Source: JAZLIL01 sp045617405
GTDB lineage: Bacteria > Bacillota > Clostridia > Lachnospirales > Lachnospiraceae
Assembly (NCBI GenBank): GCA_045617405.1
Contig: JAZLIL010000061.1
Span: 1-11,505 of the forward strand
Direction: 5' to 3'
DNA: 11,505 bases
Shown: positions 1-6,366 of the stretch, in pieces
How positions within the stretch are numbered: position 1 is the first letter of the stretch
Layout: each line of letters begins with the position of its first letter
The notes under the pieces: model-generated
Told to the model about the DNA's origin: nothing
The model's input: the letters and a program-made list of their open reading frames with translations, nothing else
Databases searched by the model: none
Position numbers and translations under genes: made by a program

Positions 1-1
1 T

Positions 2-496
2 GTCACGGCTGTGATGTTCCACTATATTTTCCCGGACACAAAGCTTCTTGTTTTCGGTGTGGATCCCGACAAGCTCTCACGCTTTTCATTTGCCGAAGGA
101 ACATACACGGTTCGTGACATTCCCGATGATTTAAAGGTGGATCATGCATTTGAGTGCGTGGGCGGCGATGCATCGCAGAAGGCAATCAATCAGATTATTG
201 ACCACATCAATCCGGAGGGAACTGTATCAATCCTCGGAGTATCGGAGTACCCTGTACCCATTAACACGCGAATGGTTCTTGAACTCGGGCTGAGGATTTT
301 CGGCACGAGCCGCAGTTCCGCAAAGGATTTTGCAAAGACCATTGAGCTTTACGAAAAGTATCCGGCAATTCCCGATTACTTTGCCGGAATAGTCGGAAAC
401 GTTGTCGAAGTCAGAAGCGTCGAGGACATGAAACGTGCCTTCGAGCTGGACATCCAGAATCCTCTCGGAAAGACAATCATGCTCTGGAATAAATAG
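2..496 (+). CDS. tarJ: Ribitol-5-phosphate 2-dehydrogenase, TarJ-like (C-terminal part, 5' truncated)
   Basis: The frame is open to the left edge and gives the last 164 residues of a zinc-type medium-chain dehydrogenase. TarJ reduces ribulose 5-phosphate to ribitol 5-phosphate with NADPH. TarI then activates the product to CDP-ribitol for poly(ribitol-phosphate) wall polymers or capsule. What is seen is the second half of the Rossmann domain and the C-terminal segment. DHAFECVGG, AINQIIDHINPEGT, LGVSEYPVPINTRMVLE and the end GKTIMLWNK closely match what I recall of Bacillus and Staphylococcus TarJ. The zinc ligands and the start of the NAD(P) fold lie upstream of the window. Known TarJ genes usually follow tarI, which I would expect just outside. 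The gene ends at a TAG and is followed by a hairpin. A general alcohol or polyol dehydrogenase is the alternative, but the motif match is specific. Confidence 0.85.
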   Translation, partial: VTAVMFHYIFPDTKLLVFGVDPDKLSRFSFAEGTYTVRDIPDDLKVDHAFECVGGDASQKAINQIIDHINPEGTVSILGVSEYPVPINTRMVLELGLRIFGTSRSSAKDFAKTIELYEKYPAIPDYFAGIVGNVVEVRSVEDMKRAFELDIQNPLGKTIMLWNK

Positions 497-580
497 CCGG
501 TATCGGAACAGGCAGCTGATATAGTAATAAGCGGCGGTATTGGAGTAATTAACCCATATCGGAAAGTCATTTACACATAA

Positions 581-612
581 GAACACCGGAGGAGAAGGCT
601 CTTCCGGTGTTC
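581..612. terminator. Hairpin between convergent tarJ and lipoprotein genes
   Basis: GAACACCGGAGGAG pairs with CTCTTCCGGTGTTC around an AAGG loop, a 14-bp stem with a single G-U pair. It sits between two convergent genes, 84 nt after the tarJ stop and 34 nt after the lipoprotein stop. The U-tract is poor on both sides: on the plus strand the next Ts are a short run about 14 nt on, and on the minus strand it reads TTATGTGTAA. The stem is strong and the placement is right for a shared terminator, but Rho-independent efficiency is uncertain. Confidence 0.6.
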
Positions 613-646
613 ATTAACATCTGCTGTTTTACTTACCTGTTATTCT

Positions 647-1372
647 TTACTTTGCCTTTTTTGCAACTTTTGCATTGTAGGTGCCCTTCTTTGTGAGCTT
701 GATGTTGAACTCGACAGTGCAGGGATCGTTGGGATCGATCTTGCCGTTTGTCTTGCCGATAGGCTTGGGCATCGTTACACGAAGAATATAAGGAGTAAAC
801 TGATTGGAGTCATCCTTGTCGATGTTGTCAGAAGGGATGTACTTGTATACGAATTTCTTCTTTGTTACAACGAAGTCTGCGGGATCAACTGACTCCTTAG
901 GTTCGGACACATCGTCATTTTCAGGTTCAGCGTACTCGTCGACAATGGCATCGCCGTCTGAATCTTCATCGTACAGGTCATCATCGTCCCAGTCGCTATC
1001 CCAGTCATCATCGTCCCAGTCGTCGTCCCAGTCATCGTCGTCCCAGTCATCGTCATCATCGAACTCACCGACATCTTCGTCGCCCATCTGAGATGCAATT
1101 ACCTTGCCGTACTCTTCGGCGAACTCATCTGCATCAGCTGCATAGTAGGAAACGCCGTCGTATTTGACAGGCTCGGTATTCGAAAGCTTTGCGATGTAAT
1201 CGGGCATCTGCTCCTTTAATGATTCGAGCTCCTCCTTTGAGAGGAGGTACTCTGCCTTCATGTCGTCTGCGAGTTTGCCCTTCTTTGTGACGGTTACGGA
1301 AGATCTCATGCCGCAGCCTGTGAGAATGGCGCAGGCGAGAACTATCATGAGCGAATACATTATTTTTTTCAT
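647..1372 (-). CDS. Lipoprotein with Asp/Trp-repeat acidic tract
   Basis: This is a 241-residue predicted surface lipoprotein of unknown function. The N-terminus MKKIMYSLMIVLACAILTGC is a type II signal peptide with lipobox LTGC, so Cys20 should be lipidated and the rest displayed outside the membrane. Residues 23-100 are a mixed polar segment (VTVTKKGKL, then a predicted helix around 45-63, and DGVSYYAADADEFAEEYGK). Residues 105-132 are almost only Asp with Trp at 110, 115, 119, 124 and 128. Residues 133-163 stay acidic and disordered-looking. Residues 165-241 turn basic and beta-like (VVTKKKFVYKY, YILRVTMPKPIGKTNGKI) and end KKAK. The start is supported by AAAGGTGAT about 6 nt before the ATG. 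It appears to be monocistronic, with its own promoter and the hairpin behind it. I do not recognise a named family. The first 75 residues and the C-terminal beta segment resemble the small lipoproteins common in Lachnospiraceae, but this is impression only. Confidence 0.85.
   Translation of the reverse strand: MKKIMYSLMIVLACAILTGCGMRSSVTVTKKGKLADDMKAEYLLSKEELESLKEQMPDYIAKLSNTEPVKYDGVSYYAADADEFAEEYGKVIASQMGDEDVGEFDDDDDWDDDDWDDDWDDDDWDSDWDDDDLYDEDSDGDAIVDEYAEPENDDVSEPKESVDPADFVVTKKKFVYKYIPSDNIDKDDSNQFTPYILRVTMPKPIGKTNGKIDPNDPCTVEFNIKLTKKGTYNAKVAKKAK
978..1046. repeat. 27-bp tandem repeat coding the Asp/Trp tract
   Basis: Two full 27-bp units (978-1004 and 1005-1031) and a 15-bp partial third (1032-1046) lie in frame within the lipoprotein gene. 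Units 1 and 2 differ at only a few bases near positions 22-24 of the unit. Each unit encodes nine residues with Trp after four and again after three acidic residues, so the Trp spacing alternates 5, 4, 5, 4. The in-frame unit length allows expansion or contraction without a frameshift. It is not a CRISPR: there are no spacers. Confidence 0.8.
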
Positions 1373-1406
1373 GCGATATCACCTTTCATTTTCAATATGA
1401 TAACTT

Positions 1407-1435
1407 AGCATATCACAAAGTTGTGTATTGTGCAA
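1407..1435 (-). promoter_or_regulatory. Probable sigmaA promoter of the lipoprotein gene (extended -10)
   Basis: Read on the minus strand, TTGCAC (1435-1430) is followed by 17 bp and then TATGCT (1412-1407). TG one base before the -10 makes an extended -10 (TGATATGCT). The predicted start would leave a leader of about 28 nt before the ATG. The -35 match is weak (3 of 6) and the extended -10 supplies most of the support. An inverted repeat CACAA-AG-TTGTG (1414-1425) fills part of the spacer. Confidence 0.45.
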
Positions 1436-1497
1436 TCAAAACGTGAACAAAATCCAATATATATCTACATAATTCAACAACTTTTCGGGATATTATC

Positions 1498-1526
1498 TTT
1501 ACACATGAAGTCAATTGGGTTATAAT
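1498..1526 (+). promoter_or_regulatory. Near-consensus sigmaA promoter for the 1564-5521 gene run
   Basis: TTTACA (1498-1503), a 17-bp spacer, then TATAAT (1521-1526). This is 5 of 6 and 6 of 6 matches to the vegetative promoter with optimal spacing. The predicted start near 1533 gives a leader of about 30 nt. It is the best promoter in the window and probably drives the histidine phosphatase and the genes after it. Confidence 0.75.
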
Positions 1527-1553
1527 GACAACATATTAACGTGGTCGTACTGT

Positions 1554-1557
1554 GGAG
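1554..1557 (+). promoter_or_regulatory. Ribosome binding site fixing the start at 1564
   Basis: GGAG stands 6 nt before ATG 1564. A GTG at 1552 in the same frame would overlap this site and has no upstream Shine-Dalgarno sequence, so the ATG is preferred. It also places the RHG motif at residues 7-9, as is usual for this family. Confidence 0.7.
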
Positions 1558-1563
1558 ATTGGA

Positions 1564-2286
1564 ATGAAACTTGTTTTTGTAAGGCACGGAGAGCCTGATT
1601 ACGAGCATGACAGCCTGACACCGCACGGAGTTGAGGAAGCAAAGCTGCTTGCGGACAGAATCGCTCTTTTGAATCCGGATGAGTATTATGTCTCGCCCCT
1701 CGGGCGTGCTAAGCTCACGGCGAAGTACGGAATGGAAAAGGTCGGAAAGATGCCGGTTGAGCTTTCGTGGCTTGAGGAATTTCGCGGCAGGTGCAAAAGA
1801 CCGCATGACGAAAAGGAGTCAATCTGCTGGGACTGGCTTCCCACGGACTGGACGGCGGAACCGCTGTTTTTCGACAAGGACCGCTGGTTCGAGGCAAAAG
1901 CGTTTGACGCAACTAACGTCAGAGAAGAGGCAAGGCTTGTCGTTTCCGAGTTTGACAGATTTCTTGCGGACCATGGATATGAACGTCAGGGAATGTGTTA
2001 CAGGGCAACGAAACCAAACAGAAAGACGATTGTGTTCTTTTGTCATTACGGTGTGACGTGTGTCATTGCGGCACATCTGATGAATGTTTCACCGATGACG
2101 CTTATGCACGGGCTTGTTGCAGCACCGACTTCCGTTTCTACCTTTTGTACTGAGGAACGGCGTGAGGGAACAGCGTATTTCAGAATGAGCTCTTACGGAG
2201 ACATTTCGCATCTCTATATAGCAGGTATGGAACCATCATTTGCTGCAAGATTTTGTGAGTGTTTTACGGATGATACAAGGCATTAA
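1564..2286 (+). CDS. Histidine phosphatase (phosphoglycerate-mutase-like) family protein
   Basis: A 240-residue cytoplasmic enzyme of the branch-1 histidine phosphatase superfamily, in which a phospho-histidine intermediate is used to dephosphorylate or rearrange small phosphate esters. The signature is complete. MKLVFVRHGEPDYEHDSLTP carries the nucleophile H8 in RHG, SPLGRA at 44-49 supplies a phosphate-binding Arg48, E71 or E72 is the likely acid, and FCHYG at 159-163 carries the second catalytic H161. The middle (residues 75-118), rich in Trp and acidic residues, is a family-variable cap that would set the substrate, and I cannot read the substrate from it. The protein is followed 18 nt later by the GH43 gene with a strong ribosome binding site, so the two are probably cotranscribed. 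A housekeeping phosphoglycerate mutase is less likely because the cap pattern does not match GpmA. The substrate is unknown. Confidence 0.85.
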   Translation: MKLVFVRHGEPDYEHDSLTPHGVEEAKLLADRIALLNPDEYYVSPLGRAKLTAKYGMEKVGKMPVELSWLEEFRGRCKRPHDEKESICWDWLPTDWTAEPLFFDKDRWFEAKAFDATNVREEARLVVSEFDRFLADHGYERQGMCYRATKPNRKTIVFFCHYGVTCVIAAHLMNVSPMTLMHGLVAAPTSVSTFCTEERREGTAYFRMSSYGDISHLYIAGMEPSFAARFCECFTDDTRH

Positions 2287-2304
2287 ACAGGAGGAAGAGT
2301 AATT

Positions 2305-3276
2305 ATGTCAATTGAAAGAAAACCGCTTGTCAACGATCTGTATACGGCAGATCCTTCGGCGCATGTATTTAACGGAAAGATCTATATATACCCCTCACAT
2401 GATGAGGATATCGATGTTGAAAGCAATGATAACGGCGATCAGTACGACATGAAGGATTATCATGTGTACGAGATGGACGGAGTTGAGAATTATCCGAGAG
2501 ATTGCGGATGTGTTTTCTCACTCGAGGATGTCAAGTGGGCAAGCAAGCAGCTTTGGGCTCCCGATTGTGAAGAGAAGGACGGAAAGTACTATTTCTACTT
2601 CCCTGCACGCGATAAAGACGGAATGTTCAGGGTAGGCGTTGCAATCGGCGACAAGCCGGAAGGTCCGTTTACTCCCGAACCCGATTACATCAAAGGCACA
2701 TATTCGATTGACCCGTGCTGTTACCAAGAAGACGGGAAGTACTATCTGACCTTTGGCGGAATCTGGGGTGGACAGCTTGACCAGTATCGCAATAACATCT
2801 GGAGTGCAGCCAACAGGGAACCGCGTGAGGGTGAGGAAGCCTGTACGGCAAAGATTGCACTCCTTAAGGAAAACATGACAGAGCTTGCCGAAGAGCCGCG
2901 TGATCTTGTTATCCTTGATGAAAACGGGAAGCCTCTTGAAGGCGATGATGAGGAAAGAAGGTATTTTGAGGATCCCTGGCTGTTTAAAAAGGGAGACACC
3001 TACTACTTCACATATTCAACGGGAACAACTCACCTTCTGTGCTATTCGACTTCGAAAAATGTGTACGGACCTTACACCTACGGCGGTCAGATTCTGACTC
3101 CTGTTCTTGGTTGGACGACGCATCATTCGATTCTCGAGTATAACGGTAAATGGTATCTTTTCTATCATGACTGTCAGCGTTCAAACGGTGTAAATCAGAA
3201 GAGGAATGTAAAGTTCCGCGAGCTTTTCTTTGAAGAGGACGGATCTATCAGAACGATGGATGGCATGGAATGGTAA
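2305..3276 (+). CDS. Glycoside hydrolase family 43 protein (intracellular)
   Basis: A 323-residue single-domain five-bladed beta-propeller glycosidase of family GH43. These act on beta-xylosides, alpha-L-arabinofuranosides or related pentose-containing sugars by inversion. The three catalytic acids are visible: base D16 in YTADPSAH, pKa-modulating D136 in YSIDPCCY, and acid E222 in FEDPW. His274 in TTHHS matches the conserved His that binds the central cation in many members. The propeller runs from LYTADPSAHVFNGKIYIYPS to GKWYLFYHD, with a late strand NVKFRELFF and no C-terminal beta-sandwich or CBM. No signal peptide is present, so it should act in the cytoplasm on imported oligosaccharides. 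AGGAGG lies 10 nt before the ATG. It sits behind the histidine phosphatase without a terminator. Xylosidase versus arabinofuranosidase cannot be decided from the sequence alone. Confidence 0.92.
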   Translation: MSIERKPLVNDLYTADPSAHVFNGKIYIYPSHDEDIDVESNDNGDQYDMKDYHVYEMDGVENYPRDCGCVFSLEDVKWASKQLWAPDCEEKDGKYYFYFPARDKDGMFRVGVAIGDKPEGPFTPEPDYIKGTYSIDPCCYQEDGKYYLTFGGIWGGQLDQYRNNIWSAANREPREGEEACTAKIALLKENMTELAEEPRDLVILDENGKPLEGDDEERRYFEDPWLFKKGDTYYFTYSTGTTHLLCYSTSKNVYGPYTYGGQILTPVLGWTTHHSILEYNGKWYLFYHDCQRSNGVNQKRNVKFRELFFEEDGSIRTMDGMEW

Positions 3277-3344
3277 AGAATGGTCAGGATTGATCGCAAC
3301 AGCTGACTTTTCGAAATGGTCATTGGAGGTTTTGCAGCGGTACT

Positions 3345-4988
3345 ATGATTCATATTTCAAGTAAGAGAAAGAGAATATTGTTAATAATTCTGTTTATACT
3401 GTGTCTTGGTCTTCAGGTTTTGAGTGCCAGAGCAAATGCTTCGGGGCTGCCGTATGTTTTGTTCTTTGGAATTGAAGTACCAAGGGGCAGTGCACAGGGT
3501 ATCTTTTCGTCAGTGATTTCGCTGATCTGCGTTATGATGGTCTGCCTCGAATTCAGATTCGGTAAGCTGTTATCATGTATTTCGATTGCAATGTCGGTTT
3601 TTGGTATGCTGTCGACGCTCATCGGATTCGGGGATCTTACACCGCTTCCGGGACTCATTAACTCGGTTTTCACACTTGTAAGCATCTTCCTGATTGCAGG
3701 CTTTTTAAAGAGTGCAGATAATGAGAGTATTACTGATGTGGTTACACAAAGTTTTAACAGACTGCATTTTGAAAGAACCCTAACAAACAGGATATCGGCG
3801 TCAAAGAAGTTTGAAATCGCATTCATCCAGATCAGAGGCTTTCGAAGCATCAATGACAGTCATGGACGTGACAGCGGCGATGCGGTTTTAAAAATGGTTG
3901 CGGAGAGGCTCAAAGAGGTTGTCGGTGCTAAAGGTGATGTTTTCAGACTTGACGGAACGGATTTCGCGATAATCTTTAAGACCGGGACCAATGCTCTCGA
4001 TACAACGAATGACTGTATCAGACGCATCATGGAAAAGTGCAGGATTGAAAGAGACGGAATCAGTGTGAACTGCTACATTGATGCTTTTGGCGGAATATCA
4101 TCGTATCCACGCGATGCATCGGACGTCAGGAATATTATGAGATGTGCAGATATAGCCATGAACTGTGCGGTAGAAAGCCAGAACGAAAGAGTCAGGTTGT
4201 TTACCGCAGAACTCGAATCCAGGTCAACAAGACGTACTGCTGTTGAACAGCAGATTAAGCTGAGCCTTGAGAATGACTATTTCTACCTCGTTTACCAGCC
4301 GCAGTACATGCTTGCGGGAAAGTCTCTGCGCGGCTTTGAAACACTGCTTCGCTGCAAGATGCCTGATGGTACGATGATCAGTCCTTCGGAATTTATTCCC
4401 ATTTGTGAGCAGACTGATATTATTTATGAAATCGATAATTATGTCATCAACAGGGCAATCAGTGAACTTGGTCCTATTATCAAACACAATCCCACTCCGA
4501 TGTCACTCTCGATAAATGTTTCTGCAAAGAGTATGTCGACCGTGGATTTTGTCGATAAGATCAAAACGGCACTTGTCAAAAATTCATTTCCGGCAGATTG
4601 CCTTGAGATTGAGCTGACGGAGCATTCGTTTGCACAGTCACGCGAGATGACAATCTCCAACGCATTAAAACTCAGGGAGATGGGCGTTAAGATAGCACTC
4701 GATGATTTCGGAACAGGATACACGTCGCTTGAACGTCTTCTCAAGCTTCCAATTACGCTTCTTAAGATTGACGGTTCGCTCATTAACGCAATTGATGAGG
4801 GCGGAAGAAGCAAGGATATGATCAATGTTGTAATTTACATGGGTCACATGATAGGATGCGAGGTTATTGCCGAGGGCGTCGAGAACGATAAGCAGCTTGA
4901 AATGCTTCAGAGGTATAATTGCGATTCGATTCAGGGCTTTGTATGGGCAAAACCGATGGAATTCAGGGATGCGGTAAAGATGATTTAG
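3345..4988 (+). CDS. Membrane c-di-GMP phosphodiesterase: degenerate GGDEF plus EAL
   Basis: A 547-residue inner-membrane protein. The N-terminus has four predicted transmembrane stretches (about 9-26, 52-68, 75-93, 104-121) with no large extracellular sensor. Residues 125-290 are a GGDEF fold, but the signature is DGTDF (203-207), so the catalytic acid and glycines are lost, and no RxxD inhibitory site is visible. The domain probably does not make c-di-GMP but may bind GTP or regulate. Residues 296-547 are an EAL domain with the metal and catalytic residues in place: E332 (ETL instead of EAL), N391, E423 in ELTE, D453-D454 in DDFGTGY, K474, E510 in AEGVE, Q530. It should hydrolyse c-di-GMP to pGpG. 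GGAGG lies 15 nt before the ATG, longer than usual, and no in-frame alternative start exists nearby. It is 68 nt after GH43 and 23 nt before cdd. Confidence 0.9.
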   Translation: MIHISSKRKRILLIILFILCLGLQVLSARANASGLPYVLFFGIEVPRGSAQGIFSSVISLICVMMVCLEFRFGKLLSCISIAMSVFGMLSTLIGFGDLTPLPGLINSVFTLVSIFLIAGFLKSADNESITDVVTQSFNRLHFERTLTNRISASKKFEIAFIQIRGFRSINDSHGRDSGDAVLKMVAERLKEVVGAKGDVFRLDGTDFAIIFKTGTNALDTTNDCIRRIMEKCRIERDGISVNCYIDAFGGISSYPRDASDVRNIMRCADIAMNCAVESQNERVRLFTAELESRSTRRTAVEQQIKLSLENDYFYLVYQPQYMLAGKSLRGFETLLRCKMPDGTMISPSEFIPICEQTDIIYEIDNYVINRAISELGPIIKHNPTPMSLSINVSAKSMSTVDFVDKIKTALVKNSFPADCLEIELTEHSFAQSREMTISNALKLREMGVKIALDDFGTGYTSLERLLKLPITLLKIDGSLINAIDEGGRSKDMINVVIYMGHMIGCEVIAEGVENDKQLEMLQRYNCDSIQGFVWAKPMEFRDAVKMI

Positions 4989-5011
4989 TGTGACAAAAAG
5001 GAGATGATCAC

Positions 5012-5521
5012 ATGAGCGAAAAAGTATCGGCTAATACGCTTCCCGCGAAGCTTGAAGGAAGCGACCTTCAGGTCAGCGGACCCACGCAGCCTTCACTTGA
5101 CAGGATAAGTGATCTTGTGTGCCGTGAACTGATAGAAAAGGCGATGGAAATGCGGAGGATGTCGTATTCTCCCTATTCGCATTTCAGCGTCGGGGCTGCG
5201 CTCCTTACCAAGAGCAATAAGATTTACGGTGGATGTAACATTGAAAATGCAGCATATTCGCCTTCAAACTGTGCGGAAAGAACTGCTTTCTTCAAGGCAG
5301 TGAGTGAGGGCGTCAGAGAGTTTGCTGCGATTGCGATAGTAGGCGGAGGCGAAGAGGGAATCAGCGGATTCTGTCCGCCGTGCGGTGTCTGCCGGCAGGT
5401 GATGATGGAGTTTTGCGATCCGAAGACATTTTACGTTATCCTCGCAAGGAGTGAGGATGATTACTGGATCTACACGCTTGAGGAACTCCTTCCGATGGGA
5501 TTCGGTCCCGGAAATCTGTAA
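5012..5521 (+). CDS. cdd: Cytidine deaminase with N-terminal extension
   Basis: Hydrolytic deamination of cytidine and deoxycytidine to uridine and deoxyuridine, part of pyrimidine salvage in the cytoplasm. The small homotetrameric zinc form is typically about 130 residues; this is 169. The core runs from about 36 (LVCRELIEKAMEMRRMSYSPYSHFS) to the end. The zinc ligands are C87 in NCAER, with proton-shuttling E89, and C124 and C127 in PPCGVC. GGCNIENAAYSPSNCAER is the classic substrate pocket. The first 30 residues (Ser, Pro and Gln-rich, SDLQVSGPTQPSLDR) are not part of the usual fold. The start is kept because AAGGAG lies 7 nt before ATG 5012 and the next ATG in frame is inside the core. 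It is the last gene of the plus-strand run and is followed by a strong terminator. Confidence 0.95.
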   Translation: MSEKVSANTLPAKLEGSDLQVSGPTQPSLDRISDLVCRELIEKAMEMRRMSYSPYSHFSVGAALLTKSNKIYGGCNIENAAYSPSNCAERTAFFKAVSEGVREFAAIAIVGGGEEGISGFCPPCGVCRQVMMEFCDPKTFYVILARSEDDYWIYTLEELLPMGFGPGNL

Positions 5522-5533
5522 AATACACATTCA

Positions 5534-5559
5534 AAAAAGGCCGGTTTTCCGGCCTTTTT
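5534..5559. terminator. Strong bidirectional intrinsic terminator
   Basis: GGCCGG (5539-5544) pairs with CCGGCC (5549-5554) around a TTTT loop, flanked by A5 on the left and T5 on the right that extend the stem to 11 bp. Either strand reads as a GC stem followed by a U-tract. It sits 12 nt after the cdd stop and about 40 nt from the trmD stop, so it can end both convergent transcripts. Confidence 0.93.
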
Positions 5560-5598
5560 ATACGAGCAAGCAGCGAAGCGGATTGCGAATAACATTGA

Positions 5599-6327
5599 CT
5601 ATGGGTTTTCTTTCAGGAATTTTCTGTCCTTCCTGTCGAGCTCGACTTTTTCAAACAGGTCGGGACGACGCTCACGTGTACGGAGAAGGCTCTGCTCTCG
5701 CCGCCACGCTGCAATGTTTGCATGGTGACCGGAGAGAAGCACCTCGGGAACCTTAAGCCCCATAAATTCTTCGGGGCGCGTGTACTGGGGGTACTCAAGC
5801 GTATTGCCTTCGAAACTCTCATCCTCGGCGGATGAATCGTTGTTTAAGACACCCGGCAGCAGTCTTGCTACCGCATCCATTATTGCAATGGCGGGGAGCT
5901 CACCGCCGGTGAGAACGAAGTCGCCGAGCGAAATGTAGTCATCAACTTCGAGTGCCAGCGCACGCTCATCAATGCCCTCGTAGTGACCGCAGAGGAAGAT
6001 GAGACTTTCTTCACACGAAAGCTCCTTCGCAATGCTCTGATTAAAGGTCCTGCCGATGGGACTTAAGTAGATTACCTTGTGTTTCTTTTCCGGATGAAGC
6101 TTTTTTGCATGCTCGCATGCTCTGTAGACGGGACCGGCTTCCATAACCATACCGGCTCCCCCTCCGTATGGGTAGTCATCTACTCTGTTATGCTTATTGT
6201 CGGAAAAATCCCTGATATCAATCACGTCAAGAGAGATAGCTCCACTGTCTAAGGCACGCCCCATGATGCTTGTCGTCATGCAGGCGTTTATCATATCGGG
6301 AAAAAGTGTAAGTACGGTGTAATTCAT
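5599..6327 (-). CDS. trmD: tRNA (guanine37-N1)-methyltransferase
   Basis: A 242-residue SPOUT (trefoil-knot) enzyme that methylates N1 of G37 in tRNAs reading CUN, CCN and CGG codons, preventing +1 frameshifting, with S-adenosylmethionine as donor. Seen motifs are DDYPYGGGAGMVM at 50-62, CGHYEGIDER at 113-122, SLGDFVLTGGE at 133-143, and the catalytic segment with Asp169 (AEDESFE), which matches the numbering of the essential Asp in E. coli TrmD. R154 is in DAVARLLPGVL. The C-terminal helical RNA-binding domain is present and the length is normal. GGGAG 8 nt before the ATG supports the start. It lies 39 nt downstream of prmC and is probably cotranscribed with it. The usual companions rpsP, rimM and rplS are absent, which is unusual. 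Confidence 0.97.
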   Translation of the reverse strand: MNYTVLTLFPDMINACMTTSIMGRALDSGAISLDVIDIRDFSDNKHNRVDDYPYGGGAGMVMEAGPVYRACEHAKKLHPEKKHKVIYLSPIGRTFNQSIAKELSCEESLIFLCGHYEGIDERALALEVDDYISLGDFVLTGGELPAIAIMDAVARLLPGVLNNDSSAEDESFEGNTLEYPQYTRPEEFMGLKVPEVLLSGHHANIAAWRREQSLLRTRERRPDLFEKVELDRKDRKFLKENP

Positions 6328-6366
6328 GATGTTCTCCCAAAGTTGTGAGCGGGGTACAGCAGTTTT

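Noticed and set aside
227..586. Minus-strand 119-codon frame over the end of tarJ and the hairpin
   Set aside because: Most of it is antisense to a clear dehydrogenase and its start lies beyond the terminator hairpin; treated as a shadow.
978..1046. Direct repeats as a CRISPR-like array
   Set aside because: Units abut with no spacers and are in frame with a coding sequence.
804..1091. Plus-strand Ser-rich 95-codon frame opposite the lipoprotein
   Set aside because: It is the antisense shadow of the Asp/Trp repeat: GAC/GAT codons read as Ser on the other strand. No ribosome binding site or promoter.
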